A DNA stretch of 64,000 bases. Source: Sceloporus undulatus. Taxonomy: Eukaryota; Chordata; Lepidosauria; Squamata; Phrynosomatidae. Under the pieces are notes generated by a model. It ran no database searches and had not been told where the DNA came from. It saw only the letters and a program-made list of their open reading frames with translations. Of this stretch, positions 1 to 12,115 are shown one piece after another; positions within the stretch are counted from its first letter, which is position 1, and each line of letters starts with the position of its first letter. The stretch is taken from positions 290,982,675 through 291,046,674 of the forward strand of contig NC_056523.1 in assembly GCF_019175285.1 (NCBI RefSeq), read 5' to 3'. The translations under genes and the position numbers were made by a program.

Positions 1-496
1 TTAGGCTATTTAGGCTTTTTTGTGTGTGTGGAATATGAACTACTTTATCAGATAAGTGGAGTATAATCTTGGAGAATGAGTAGGAATCATGCAGTCCTCT
101 AACTGGGAATTGCAATCCAACATCACCTGGAGAACAGCATGGTTCCCACCCCATTTTAAAGGTTTAGGTATATTGGGAATTCTAATAATAGTTGGACATT
201 ATTGTCAAGATGTTTCTGTTATCACCCACAATTGTTTTACTGATTTTGATTAATAAATATAATTGCTGGTCATTACTTTGTGCATCTAGTTTAGCTCTGA
301 TCACACTATGTACATTGTATGTATGTATATACCTTAGCCTTTTAAGATTATAAATTGACAAAGGGGATTGTGACCCACAAAAACTTATGTTATAATAAAC
401 CTATTGCTTTTTAAATCCGCTTCACTTAAAAGCAGGCAAGAGGTAGGGCCAAATGCATTTCTACAGAATGACCTTCCCAGAAGCAGGTTTTTGTTG
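1..496. other. S100Z upstream region, no clear feature
   Basis: AT-rich sequence without a gene. A phrase at about 345-410 (GTGACCCACAAAAACTTATG) resembles an old interspersed repeat end also hinted at near 2760, but the class cannot be set. Confidence 0.3.
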
Positions 497-805
497 TTAA
501 CTGTTGTCAAGTCAAATTTGACATATAGTGACCCTATGAATGAGAGATCTTAATATCACCCTATCAGCAGCTCTGCTGAGGTTTGGAAACTCAGGGTCAT
601 GGTGTCCTTGATCAAATCTATTTACTGTATCTGGAATGCAGATTTTCCTGCTGCCTTCCACCTTGCCAAGTATTGGCTTTTCTAGTAAATCCTATATTCT
701 CGTGATATGGCCAAAGTATACCAGTCTTAGTTTGGTCATCTTGGATTCTAGGGATTGTTCGGGTCTAACTTGCTCCAGGACCCATTTGTTTGTCTTTTTA
801 GGACA
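497..805 (-). mobile_element. RTE-BovB LINE 3' fragment
   Basis: This matches the fragment at 59008-59755 in order and wording: the CTTTTCTAGTAAATCC, GTGATATGGCCAAAGTA and GACCCATTTGTTTGTCTTTT blocks recur there. On the minus strand that related copy encodes the C-terminal end of a BovB reverse-transcriptase protein. This copy is shorter and more decayed. Confidence 0.65.
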
Positions 806-2830
806 GGGAGGAGAAGCTGACAGCCACAAGCAAAAATGTTCCCCCTCCTGTTTTAACCAAGAAAATATATTTCAGTGTTACTTTCAGTCACTTTATTTTT
901 CAAACATGCCTCTTCCCCTCTGAGCCACACAAGAAATATGCTAGTAGTTCAACTCAGTTATAATTATATGTTTATTAGAATCCCTAAATTTGTAGACTCT
1001 TTCAAGCAAAAAATGTTGAAATCACATGCCATGGAAAACTAGGCTTTCATCAACCCAAAGCAGAGGCAGTTATGTTGTGTTCTCTTGCCTGCTTTCCATT
1101 TTAGGAGATTACTACATGTGGCTTTTAAACTTCGAGTACAATGGGAAGGAAGTGGCTTTGCTGAAATTCATTGCATGTCGCCGCAACTGACCTGTGCATG
1201 CCCTGTCCCCCACCTGTCCCTTTTCATTCACGGGGAAACCAGTGAATGATCTGGCAATCATGCAAGTCAGTAGATACGGATGTCACTCCCCAGGTAGTTG
1301 TGCTATTGCCAGTCTTGTGGTATCAGTGTTCCTTCCTCTCCTGTCCCCCTCACTATTCCAAAGCACTCTAATTGCCTTTTCAAATTTCTCTTATTATTTT
1401 CATTCTTTCTTTCTACCAATTTTTGAAGGGATTGTTCAGGACTGCAGAGCTACAGAACAAAGTGGGGAAAAACCTCCCAAAGCCCTAAAAGGTTTGCTGG
1501 GTAGGGCATTAAGCAGGGAGGCAGAATTAAGGAAGAGTTCAGGAAGAGTGTGATGGGGGTAGCAGCCCTGGTTGTGCAATTGTGAGAGGTGTGATGGCTG
1601 CTTAAAAGAAGCAAGTTTCCATTTTTTATTAAAAGTGTGACTGCTGCAAGAATGGGACCACATGCAAACCATGGCCTGGCTAATTTTGCAGTCTTTTGGC
1701 CCTGGGAGTGACTAGATTACTCAGTTCCTCCTGTTGTAAGGACATAGCATAACTACCTACACTGGGAGGAGATCTGTCTGAGTTAGTACAGTACTCTAGG
1801 ATGTTCTCCTAGATGAGAACTGTGTTCACAACTGTGACTCATGAATACAGGAATGTGTGGGTACCTCTCAATCTTTCACATTCTAAACGCAAACCACCTG
1901 GAGTTTAAGAATGAGTTGTGCCTCCTCCCATTATAAAAACACAAGGAAAAATATGTTAGGGATTTAGCAAACCTCTTATTTATAAAATGCCTGCAAAAAG
2001 TCTGGCAGGGTTGTGTGCCTGAGACCTGAAAATATAATATTTAACTGCAGAAGAATAGCCCAGATGGACAAAGCTCAGAAGTGACCAATTACAAATAATG
2101 GGTTATATTTATTTATTTTGCTTTCCCAATACCAATGCCATGACTACACTACATCATGGCTGTAATGTTACAGTGGGTAACGTCATTCTTTTGCTAGTGT
2201 AACCACAAACTTTAATTATTTTTATAATTAAGGGGTGTGGCTTTGCTAAATGGTGGAAGACAGTACAAAGTGCTGCCTCATCCTCTGCTATGGGTGCTGA
2301 AGTGATGGAAAGGAAGAAGGGAAGAAGGTGTGTTTGGTATCACAAGTCAACATTAATACCATTCGGAAAAGTAGCTTCAGTAGGAAAACAGGTGGAGGAA
2401 TTGCTCTTTTGGTTTCTTTATCTGTTAAAACTTAAATTCTTGGAATTTTTTTTTAAAATCCACACAACATTTGTCTTGTCATTGGACATCCAGAGGCAAG
2501 TCCCAGGGCAAACACAGCTAGTTTAGTTCTTTGGATTATTGAAATTATTTGCTCAGTTCCCTGCAATGTTAATTCAGGAAGTTATTCATGAGGTAGAGAG
2601 CAGAGGGAAGAAGGACCACCATGTTTTTCTTTGGAAATAGAAATTAATGTTAAGCCATCATTTGCTAAAGTTCCAATGGAAACCGATTTGGGTATATACA
2701 TTTATGGATACAAACCCACTTCTTCAGATACAGCTAGTCTTAGAAATGCTGTTATTAATTCCTCCTTTTTATACTGCTAGAGACTAACATGGCTACTTCT
2801 TTGGATAAAGTGTTTTTAATTGTTATATTT
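806..2830. other. S100Z upstream region without supported genes
   Basis: No exon-like or conserved reading frame was recognised. The sequence is AT-rich and of mixed composition; small open frames are not backed by codon bias or known domains. Confidence 0.4.
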
Positions 2831-2884
2831 TACTGTTGTCAACCGCCCGGATTGGTTTGCCATAGGGCGGTATATAAATAAATA

Positions 2885-2934
<50 letters not shown>

Positions 2935-2935
2935 T
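2831..2935 (+). mobile_element. Non-LTR retroposon tail with (ATT)n
   Basis: The text AACCGCCCGGATTGG followed by GGGCGGTATATAAATAAATA and about 17 ATT units is the common 3' end of squamate LINE/SINE copies. The (ATT)n run at 2881-2932 is the expanded tail. Confidence 0.6.
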
Positions 2936-2964
2936 ACAGTCAGGGAAGTGTCAGCAAGTTATGT

Positions 2965-3115
2965 ATAGTCAGTACTCTGTATTCACAGATTTATAATGTT
3001 CCATGTGTGTGTGTGTGTGTATTCCAAAAAGCAAAACTTGATTTTGCCCCTGTATTTAATGGGACTTCCATAGTGTGTGTGCATGGATTCCTGGAGCCAA
3101 ACCCCAGCAGATAGC
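2965..3115. mobile_element. Decayed Tigger/pogo-like MITE fragment
   Basis: Phrases ATTCACAGATTTAT, CCAAAAAGCAAAACTTGATTT and CCTGGAGCCAAACCCCAG follow the order of the Tigger-type element at 48101-48342. A short GT run (3003-3020) lies inside. Confidence 0.45.
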
Positions 3116-3844
3116 ACGATATTTGGAAGATGTGACGAGGGAGAAATAAACCTAAAGCATGTCATGAATTGAAACTTGCCACACAGTGTCAATTCTGCAG
3201 GGTTGGTGACAAACTATACAACATTTTCCTCTCTTTGTTCTTTTCTCTTTAACTTCCCTCTTCATTTCCTGTTCCATATATTGCAGAAATCTTTTGGGAG
3301 GCCTGTTTTTACTTCATCTCTCTCCTGACTATCTTTTGGCTGTGCTGTTTCCTCTGTTTACATATCTTTCCACCCCACAGAGTGGTGGCTGCAGAGATAA
3401 GCACAGTCATGGAAAGGCTAGCAAAGGGTGTGCTATGGAAGAGGAAGTAACCAGATAATGCCCACCATACTCCCACTATTTAGCAAATATAATTTAGATA
3501 TTCCCACCATACTCCCACTTACCGGCAAAGCCATCAAGTCATCAACCTTCCCTTTCCTTGACTTTTATCCAATCTCTAGCTTCTTTGTCCTCATGCTACA
3601 GTTGCAATTGTATGCCTTCTATACAGAAACCACAATGCCCCATATTCTGTACAGCATTTAGGACCCACAAATCCAAAACCCACAAATCACCTCCTTTCCT
3701 TCCTCCAGCTGATTATTTTATGAGAAGCCTTGCTAGAGTTATTTGATAAGAGCTATTCCACGCCAAATGCCTTTGTATGTTTTGCATACAAGTGGATTTT
3801 TATAGGAAAAAACTGATCCTAATAATAACCAATTCTCCTGAAAA

Positions 3845-4180
3845 CATATATGGGGTAGCTGTGTTGGTCATGTATCAATATACAACAAAATCCAAAACCT
3901 ACAAATCAATGCCTTTATTGAGCCAGTGCCAAAGCATAAAATGCACCATGCAAGCTTTTGAAATGTCACTTATTCATCAGGCAAAGAGATTAAAACCATA
4001 CAGGAGGAGAAAGGTGACAATATTAAGCATCACGGGCCTACATTTTGTCTCAGATGTTACTCTCTTGTCAATTAAGATGGTATTGAGAGATATCATGTAA
4101 GCAGAATACAGTCCCTTTCTTGGCCATGTGAGGTCTAGAGACAAAGGGTAATAAAAGGCAGGTAATAAAATTTCAACTCC
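3845..4180. mobile_element. Interspersed repeat, possibly Penelope-like
   Basis: The phrases GTAGCTGTGTTGGTC, CAAAATCCAAAACCTACAAA and CATGCAAGCTTTTGAAATG are typical of an abundant reptile repeat. A shorter related run lies near 3660-3690 (CAAATCCAAAACCCACAAAT). The class is a guess from memory. Confidence 0.35.
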
Positions 4181-5004
4181 ATTAGCAAGTTCTCCTGAGT
4201 ACTTTTTTAATTAGAACTCCCAGAACTGAGATTTTGAGGATTGCAGTTTAGAAACTATTTCAAGCTCTGACATTATTCTGGGACTCCTACTGTCATCTGT
4301 GTCAAAGGTCACATGCAAAGTCACTTAACCAAGTCAGTTGGACACAGCTTATAGAATGTGAGGATCCAGCAAATGGGTGCTCATATTTTGATTGCATGAA
4401 GCTCTTTGGGTGACAAGTATGATTAAATGTGAATTTACTCCAAAGGGTGAATTATACAAAACATAGGATCACATGTGCAAATAACTGGAGGACTTTGCAT
4501 CTACACTGAACCATCCCAGGCTATATGGCTTTCACTACTCGGTCATCAAGCTATCTGATATGGTATTCTAGTTTTATAACCTTCGTTTTCTCTGTCAAGC
4601 ACATTCTTGTGTTCGCTTTATCAATGTTAATGTAACACATAAAATAGAACTTGGAGATTTGCCTGCTTACAGGAAGCAAAGGGAGGATTCTGAATTGCAC
4701 ACAGTAAACACATACTGTATACTTATCTGGCAAAGGCAAGAATGTTGCAGAACCAGATTGTCATTGTTTCTAGCTAGAGGCTCCTTCTCCTGTTTATCGA
4801 TGCTCTCAATACAGAATTATACATACTGTAGTCTGAAAATTCTAAAATTGTATAATACAAATACGTTCTCAAAATTGAAAGGAATGCTGTAACACACTTT
4901 TAAACAAAATGTGACAGAAGTAATAGGCATGGTGCAATGCTTGGTAGCAATTAGTCACAAATATATATATATATGTGTGTGTGTGCATGTGTGTACATGC
5001 ACCT

Positions 5005-5160
5005 TCATATCACCTGTTGATTTATGACAGCCCCATGAATTTCAAAGGACTTCCTTAGGCAAGGAATATTCAGAGGTAGTTTGCCATTGCCTTCCTCTGA
5101 CATATAGAGGACACCTGCTATTCCATGGTGGTTCCTTATCCATGTACAGTATTAACCTAC
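5005..5160 (-). mobile_element. 5S-rRNA-type SINE, truncated
   Basis: The body GTTGATTTATGACAGCCCC, AGGCAAGGAATATTCAGAGG and TGCCATTGCCTTCCTCTGA also occurs at 40485-40690, where it is followed by a clear inverse 5S rRNA segment. Here the 5S part is almost lost. Confidence 0.55.
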
Positions 5161-5225
5161 CATGCTTAGATTTCAAGATCAGATTGAATCTGGTCTCTTC
5201 AGAATATTTTGGCCCTTACAGTACA

Positions 5226-5430
5226 TAGTTTTGTCGTTGTTGTGTGCCTTCAAGTCATTTCTGACTTATGGTGACCCAAAGGCTATCCTGTCACAGGGTT
5301 TTCTTGGCAAGATTTGTTCAGAGGGTGTTTTTGCTAGTGCAAACCTATCATGGGGTTTTCTTGGCAAGTTTCTTCAGTGGAGGTTTGCCACTGCCTTCCT
5401 CTGAGACTGAGCAAGTGTGACTTGTCTAAT
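5226..5430 (-). mobile_element. tRNA-derived SINE with BovB-like tail
   Basis: Read on the minus strand it gives the body GAGGAAGGCAGTGGCAAACC, CTTGCCAAGAAAACCCCATG, GTCACCATAAGTCAGAAATG and a GACTTGAAGGCACACAACAA tail. The block with TTTTCTTGGCAAG is present twice (about 5299 and 5357), a small internal duplication. Confidence 0.75.
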
Positions 5431-5436
5431 TTCTCC

Positions 5437-6325
5437 CAGTAGGTTTCCAATATCAGTGGGAGAGGAGGCTAATCTGGAAAGGCCTGCTGGAAGAGATACA
5501 TTTTAACAGCCTTCTTAAAGGCTTCTAGAGTGGTAATGTGACAGATCTCTTCCGGCAGGTCGTTCCATTACCTAGGAGCGGCAGATGAGAAGGCCCTCTG
5601 GGTTACCTCAGCCCATCTGGTCTTCTTAGGCTGCAGTAAATTCTTCCCAGAGGACCTGAGTGTGTGGGGTGGATTGTGTGGAGGAAATCGCTCCTGCAAG
5701 TACAGTAGTCTGGACCCAGGCCATGTAGGGCTTTAAAGGCTATAACCAACACCTTGTACTGTGCCCAGAAACTAATTGGCAGCCAATGAAGAGATTTTAA
5801 GACAGGTGTTATGTGGTCGGCTCTGGATTTACCTGTGACCAGCCTGGCTGCCATATTTTGCACCAACTAAAGTTTCTGAACTTGGCACCGCATTGCAGAA
5901 ATTGAGGCAAGAGGTTACCAGCTCATGTACCACTGTTTCAAGGTCACCCAGCTCCAAGAAGGGTCGCAGCTGGCCTATCAGCCAAAGCTGATAACAGGCA
6001 CTCCTGACCGTTGCATCTATCTGTGGCGACAACAGGAGCGCCCCCAAGCTGCGAACACAGTCCTTCAGGGGAAGTGTGACCCCATCCAGAACAGATTGAC
6101 AAGTACCTATAGCAAGTACCTCCATCTTGTCTGAATTCAGTTTGAGTCTGTTTTCCCTCATCCAGTCCATTACCACCTTAAGACATTCATTCAGAGGAGA
6201 GGAGAAATGCCTTCCATAGTCACTGCAGCAGTCTGAGACATGGAGAAACATATCTGGGTGTCATCAGCATACAGATAACACCCTGCCTCATGTCTCCGGA
6301 TGATCTCACCCAGACTTGAGTCTAC
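5437..6325 (-). mobile_element. L2-clade LINE reverse-transcriptase fragment
   Basis: The minus strand encodes broken pieces of an L2-type ORF2. In order: GEIIRRHEAGCYLYADDTQI (about 6312-6253) with the catalytic YADD box; ENRLKLNSDKMEVLAIG; then AARLVTGKSRADHITPVLKS followed by LHWLPI. These are hallmarks of L2/CR1-like polymerases. The copy is 5' truncated and has frame breaks. It abuts a SINE on its 3' side and a TIR element at 6359. Confidence 0.85.
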
Positions 6326-6358
6326 TTCCTCAGATGGATGTGGTGGAGTCTCCAGCAC

Positions 6359-6885
6359 CAGTGGTGTCACTAGGGGTGTGTGGGGTGTATGGACAGCACC
6401 AGGTGACACTCTGAGGGGAGTGACACCACTGCTCCTCAAATACCTACCTTTTGACAGAAAAGGGCTGTGGCATTCTCCAACTTCCTTGTAAAGTGCTTTA
6501 GGAGATGGTGGGAGTAGCGTAAAACTCATTGGGAGGAGAAGGGAGAGGCCCCAGAATTTTAAAAAATTCAAATTTCAAATTTTTAAATTAAAAATTAATT
6601 TTTAAAAAAAATCTTTAAAAACATTACATTTTAACCAAATATTCACTATGTATATGTAAATACATTTAGGTTGAGCATATGATATTGCAATTTGAAGGCA
6701 TAATTTTAATTTTACTAGTTGTTTATGTCACAACTATTAGCATTACATTCAGTGGTATACGGGAATTATGATTTACGAGTAACATTAGTATAAAAAACAT
6801 TACAAAGAAGTCTGTATGGTGTGAAATGAGAGGGTGACACCATGAGTTACCGCATTAGGTGACACTAACCCTACTGATGCCACTG
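6359..6885. mobile_element. hAT-like non-autonomous element with CAGTGG ends
   Basis: The left end CAGTGGTGTCACTAGGG and the right end CCCTACTGATGCCACTG are inverted copies with few mismatches. The interior has no reading frame. Diverged relatives lie at 19240-19626 and 55228-56735. The CAGTGG ends suggest hAT, but no 8-bp target duplication was found. Confidence 0.65.
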
Positions 6886-6891
6886 CCTGCC

Positions 6892-7030
6892 ATATGCCTC
6901 TGAGGAACTAGGCTCAAGTCTCTGAAAGCTCATGCTACCAACTTCTATCTTTCAGTTAGTCTCAAAGGTGTTGCAAGATCCCTTTGCATACTAATTTTCC
7001 AGACTAACACAGCTATTTCTTTAAATTCTA
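6892..7030. mobile_element. Interspersed repeat end (TCTGAAAGCTCATGCTACCA type)
   Basis: The wording CAAGTCTCTGAAAGCTCATG and GTCTCAAAGGTGTTGCAAGA recurs at 44770-44880 and in CRHBP intron 2 at 58080-58515. The family is common in reptiles, but I cannot assign its class. Confidence 0.45.
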
Positions 7031-7063
7031 CCAGGCTAAAACATGGCTGCTTGTTAAATCTAT

Positions 7064-7296
7064 GACCTGTTACAGACAGCCAAAATAAAGCTGCTTCGAG
7101 TCACAGTGGAGGTATGGTGTTTCAATGATGCATGCGTCCTAAGAGTCAAGAAGTTGCACCAAAGCCACGCTCCTGCCCTAAGGACTGGAGCATGGCTCTG
7201 GTGTGGCTTCTGGACTCTTAGGACGCATGCATCATTGAAACACCATACCTCCACTGTGACTCGAAGCAGCTTTATTTTGGCTGTCTGTAACAGGCC
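7064..7296. mobile_element. Foldback MITE, copy 1 of a 233-bp family
   Basis: The whole element is a near-palindrome. The left arm has CAGCCAAAATAAAGCTGCTT and the right arm its inverse AAGCAGCTTTATTTTGGCTG; arms extend about 95 bases to GATGCATGCGTCCTAAGAGT. A second copy of the same length lies at 33697-33929. Confidence 0.85.
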
Positions 7297-7404
7297 TAAA
7301 GTACACAATTGTTTATGTGTGATAAGGGGTCCCTCTTCTGGCTATATCTTATAGTACATAAGCTTTGTAAAAAGACAGTGAAAAGGAAGGAATGCTTTAT
7401 ACAC

Positions 7405-7498
7405 CAGTGGTACTCAAACTTTACTCTCCCAGATATTTTCAACTTCAGCTAACTGAAGGGATTATGGAAACTGAGATCCAAAAGTTTGAGAACCATTG
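7405..7498. mobile_element. Short hAT-like MITE
   Basis: The ends CAGTGGTACTCAAACTTT and AAAGTTTGAGAACCATTG are inverted copies. It is 94 bp long with no coding capacity. The flanks share TATAC, a possible decayed target duplication. Confidence 0.55.
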
Positions 7499-7802
7499 AT
7501 CTATACCAATATTTATGTATTTTAATATTCCATCGGAAAATGTCTGAGTTGCTTTTTACAAGTCCACACAATATATAACAGCTCCTCCTTACACCAGAGT
7601 AATGAGCTGGTGATTTTGGGGAACGCTCATCATCCTTTTGTTTTGTTTTGTTTTGTTTTTGTTTCTTATCTAAATCAGGGAAGGGGGGTATGTGATTCTT
7701 CAGAGCACAACTTGGAAGGTTGCTTGTGAAAATTTATTCTTGCTCTATAAACCATTGCAAAAACCACTCAAAATATATGTCAGTATTAATGTTGCAGGAA
7801 GG

Positions 7803-7905
7803 CCTAGAGAAAAGATCGAATCTGATCTTGGAAGCTAAGCAGATTCAGTCCTGGCTAGTACTTGGATGGGAGACCACTAAAGAATACCATGGGTTGTAGG
7901 CTACA
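7803..7905 (+). mobile_element. 5S-rRNA-derived SINE
   Basis: The text TCTGATCTTGGAAGCTAAGC and TAGTACTTGGATGGGAGACC is the inner part of 5S rRNA, including the A-to-C box region of its internal promoter. The ends do not continue as a full 5S gene, so this is a SINE3-type copy and not an rRNA gene. Confidence 0.75.
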
Positions 7906-8960
7906 TTTCAGCAAGAGGCTATATTTCAGCAAAAGTAAGAAACAGCAAAAACAAAGATTGTAAGCAAATTTGACCTAGGATCAAGAAATAAAGCAGGAGA
8001 GTGACTGACTGAATTTTGTGAGGCCAAGAAACACATTTATCAAGGAAGCCATGAGGTGACTGTATACTTGGACATCACCTGAAGGCCAATATGGAACTCA
8101 AACAGATGACATAATCAGAAGCAGAAGATGGAGAAACTCCACCCTCTCTGCAAAAGCAAGGATCAGGTTGTGGCACAGACTGTGCTCATATCTAAAATTA
8201 AAGCTAAAGAAGAATATTACACCAACCATCATACCAAAATACAACCTAGAGAACATCCCTGTAGAAATATTTCATGTGGCCCAGGCACAGTAGATATCAC
8301 GGGAGTCTTCCTCCTGTGAAAAAGAAGAGGAAATGTATCAGTAAAGAGAACTGAAGCAGTAAAGTCAGTCCAGCCCTAGTGGGTCAAGTCTAGGTCAGGC
8401 CACAGGTGGTACACCATTACTGGAGAAACATCAAGGCCTGGAAATGTATACATTAGCATATTAAGCATATATGCACTTTGTTGTAAGTGTATAATTTGCT
8501 TGTCATTTACTGTGTGGGGTGATTTTGCTCACTCACAAAGCTGGCCCAAGAGCTTTGATTGCCTGAGGCAGAACACTAAATGACAACCTTCCTCCTTCCC
8601 AGCTCAAGATGCAAAGCAGCAAAATCCAGCAAACTTATTTTGGCACATGAGGCAGAAGAGTGAACAAACACCTCTCCTCATCCCTGGCAGTGAAAATACA
8701 TTAATAGCAAAGTAAATAACTTTTTTTTGCTAATTCCTGAAACCCAAAGTCTTCAACCTGAGCCCCAAATGGTTGGGCTCACCATTGTTTCTCCATTGCT
8801 CTGTAAGAGTGAGAAATGAAACAAGCTTTTGGGGATGTCCTTCAGGGTATATTCAGTTAGTGTGGTTGCAATGTAGCTATACTCTAGTCCTGTTTTGCTG
8901 TGGGAGGAGCACACAATGAAACATGGCAGAGATTCTGTTGTCTTGTGTGGTAGAGTGTGT
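7906..8960. other. S100Z upstream region without supported genes
   Basis: A fragment at about 8540-8660 (CTGGCCCAAGAGC, GCCTGAGGCAGAACAC) resembles the TIR family at 26062-26281. Nothing else is recognised. Confidence 0.35.
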
Positions 8961-8974
8961 TCCATACATTTAAG

Positions 8975-9430
8975 TTAGACATAGAATCAGAGTTGGAAGA
9001 GACCCCAAGGGCCATCCAGTCTAACCCTTGCCATGCAGGAACACACAATCAAAGCATCCCCAACAGATGGCTATCCAGTCTCTGTTTAAACACTTCCAAG
9101 GAAGGAGACTCTACCACTCTTAGACGGAGTGTGTTCCACTGTCAAACAGCCCTTGCTGTCAGGAAGTTCCTCTTAATGTTGGAGTGGAATCTCTTTTCCT
9201 GTAGCTTGCATGCATAGTTCCAGGTCCTGTTCTCTGGAGTAGCAGAAAACAAACTTGTTCCCTCCTCAATATGGCATCCCTTTATGTATTTAGACAGGGC
9301 TATCATATCACTTCTTAACCTTCTTTTCTCCAGGCTAAACATAGGACATGGTTTCCAGACCGTTCACCATTTTAGTTGCCCTCCTTTGGACACGCTCCAG
9401 TTTCTGTGTGTCCTTGCTGCTTGATGTTCC
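8975..9430 (-). mobile_element. CR1 LINE 3' fragment
   Basis: The stretch opens with AGAATCAGAGTTGGAAGAGA and GGGCCATCCAGTCTAACCC, the inverse of the CR1 3' end, and continues through CTTCTTAACCTTCTTTTCTCC. The related plus-strand copy is at 53470-53840. No intact polymerase domain remains. Confidence 0.8.
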
Positions 9431-10089
9431 CAGCCTAGCACCTAGCTGCAAGTACTGCAAGACCAGGAAGACCAGCAGTTAAATCCTTTAGATAAACCAA
9501 ATATTGTGCTATTTATTCTGGGAGTAGTATCAAAAAACATTATCTGAAAATGCCAAAGGCCCATCCATAAGCTCCAGGTAAGCAAACTCTGTCAACTCTG
9601 ATGACCCCTTGGCTTCATGGTAAAATACATGTCTCAAAAGCAAAGCATTTGAGCATGTAACCCACATAATGGAAAGCCATGAGAAACCTGGCAGGAAAAA
9701 AAGTGTCAAAACTTATCTGGCAGGTTTCTTGTTTGTTCGTTTGTTTCAACTTTTTTAGGTACTTTTTATCATTTGCACATAGGTGTGGATCATCTGACAC
9801 AGATGTGTCCTGCCAGATGTTAGCTGACTGCAAAACTCCCATCACCCTTAATCACTGGCCATATAGGGTAGGTTTGATGGGAACTGTAGTGAGAGCTTGA
9901 AAATGTTATATTTTTAGTATAACTTCGAACTCCATCAAAGAGTATAGCCAATGGCCATGCTGGTTGGGAATTCTGAGGTTTGTAGTCTAAAACTTAGCTC
10001 TCTCAAGCTTAGTTTTTGATCTAACATCAGGAAGGCCATGTGTTTCTCTTCCTGTAAAATAAAAATATACTTTTGGTACTTAGTTTTTT

Positions 10090-10192
10090 GTGGGTTTTTC
10101 AGGCTATGTGACCATGTTCTAGAAGAGTTTATTCCTGATGTTTCGCCAGCATCTGTGGCTGGCATCTTCAGAGAAGCACTCAAATTCACACT
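10090..10192. mobile_element. Interspersed repeat piece (TTTCGCCAGCATCTGTGGCT type)
   Basis: The run TGTGACCATGTTCTAGAAGAG, ATGTTTCGCCAGCATC and GGCTGGCATCTTCAGAGA is a widespread lizard repeat. An inverted partial copy lies at 29968-30043. Its class is not certain. Confidence 0.5.
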
Positions 10193-11490
10193 TTTGGTAC
10201 TTGTTTGTATGCTCTTCCCCAAGCCAGTTTCTCAGCACAAACTCACTTACCTGCCTTATGTTAAGTCCAGAACTAGGTACTCTGTCATGCTTCATTTCTT
10301 CTCTAGGGTTTCAGAAAGAGTTGTTACCCAAAATGCTGGGGTCTTGGGAGGGCACCCACAAGTGACTTCAATGGGAGGGGGGCTTGATTTAACTCAATAG
10401 GAAGCAGTGGGAGGGCTTGGTTAACTCTTAAAGACCAGGAATTCAGCCTATGTATAACAGTTCCAAACCCAAAACTCCAGACAGCAGCTTCTAAATTAAT
10501 TATTTTATTTATAACAAGGAGAAATCAGCTTTCACTCAAAGGCATTCATTCACACATGCAGAAAAGAACTGATGATATAAAAGGTGGTAGTTGATAGCAA
10601 TTTCAGAGGGTTTTTAGCAGAAGGTAATATGATACTGGATTCTGGCTCAGCATACAGCAGGGACCTTGTGCTGAAGAGTCAAGAGAGAAACAGGTAGAGT
10701 GTTTGTTTGTGTACAGCCAAGACTTAATTGGTGCTGCCCCAAACAGGCATATTTATAAGGAGAAAGGAACCTAAGGCAGTTTCGCAAGAATTGAAAGGAT
10801 TTTTTCCAGGAGGAAGAAAAACTATTGGTTTGGAGGAAATGGCAGAGTAATCAAGCTAGATCTCTCATGCAAAATATGTCGTCTCCAGAGGGAAATGCCC
10901 TTTGAATCCCCACCTTTTGGCAAGTACTGGGTGCATTGCACTCCGTCACTCACCTGTGTGAAGGATTATGCAGATTCCAGCCTCAAAAGACCTATCCTGT
11001 CTACATATGCTAGTTCTCGCAAGCAAAGTCTGCCAGATCTCCATGTTTGGATGGGCTATTTTTCTTGCATTGAGACACCTCTGGTGGTGATGTGACCAAA
11101 GATCCCTTTCAATATCAAGCTGATATCACAGTTGACTAGGTGTGAAACCAATCCATGGTATAATAGACTCTTCTCCATCACCCGGCCATTGCTAGGGATT
11201 GAAACTGGGACTTTCCACTGTGTTCTGCCAGTGAGCTATGTTTCCCCTGTGTTACCTGCATGCATACAAGGTCATCGACACAGCATCAGACTCAGAAAAC
11301 TGGTATGACTAATGTTGGTGTCACCACTCTGCTCCTACCTTTGTACCCAGGTGGGGGGAGAGTTGTGAACATGACTGGGCATTGCAACTGGGTTTGGAAA
11401 TACGTTTGCTTGAGAGGATATCTGTGAGCCTGTTACTGTATTCCTGTTACAGCATGTTTCACCACCAGGAGGGGGTTGGTCACACATTGC
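10193..11490. other. S100Z upstream region, nothing recognised
   Basis: Mixed-composition sequence. The frame at 10038-10400 overlaps the repeat at 10090 and is not a gene. No exon signals with a conserved frame were seen. Confidence 0.35.
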
Positions 11491-11492
11491 AA

Positions 11493-11685
11493 ATAACTGC
11501 ACTACACTCTTATAGTACTGCTATTCCACGTTTACTGCTCTGGCTGCCTCCTGTGGCATTCTGGGATTTGCAGTTTAGAATTTAGAATTTTCAGCCAGAG
11601 AGCTCTTGGGAACCCCAGAATGCAAAAGAAGGCAGCTAGAGCAGTAAAAGTGGAATAGCAGCACTATAAGAGTGTAGTGTAATAA
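11493..11685. mobile_element. Foldback MITE
   Basis: The left arm CACTACACTCTTATAGTACT and GCTATTCCACGTTTACTGCTC is mirrored by the right arm GAGCAGTAAAAGTGGAATAGC and CACTATAAGAGTGTAGTGT. Arms are about 75 bases around a short loop. Confidence 0.8.
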
Positions 11686-11984
11686 TCTCCATCATCACTC
11701 ATCACACTGCTCCCTACTATGTCAGAATCTCCTCTGTTGGGGTGTGGGTGGTCTGCCAGTCTTAACAGGTAAGTGAGAAAGGAGCTCTATCAGCTCTGCT
11801 TCCTGGTACAGGATCTCAGTCATTAATTTGCAACAATTTTGAAAGCACTACACACATAATAATGATATTAAAAATAATGTACACTCCTGTTGAAAGACTT
11901 TCTGCTGTGGCTAATTTACAATCAAAGGAGTGGGTAGTAAGCAAGAAGGTCTTTGCCAGTGAAAAGATTTGGTGCATCCTAAGT

Positions 11985-12115
11985 CAGGTGTGGGAATTAT
12001 GCAGCCCACTTTTGGTGGACTGCAAGTCCCACCACCCCTAGACAGCATTGTCAATGGTGCAAAATGCTGGGTGTTGCAGTTGAACAACATCTGGGGTGCT
12101 GCGTGTTTCCCCCCT
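11985..12115. mobile_element. Decayed palindromic MITE
   Basis: It holds GTGGACTGCAAGTCCCACCA and a diverged inverse GTTGCAGTTGAACAACATCTG around CAATGGTGCAAAATGCTGG. Similar pieces lie at about 9835-10005, 17425-17505, 32088-32175 and 53905-53990, so this is a scattered family. Confidence 0.5.

Noticed and set aside
7803-7905. A 5S rRNA gene
   Set aside because: Only the middle part of 5S is present and it is diverged; it is a SINE3-type fragment.
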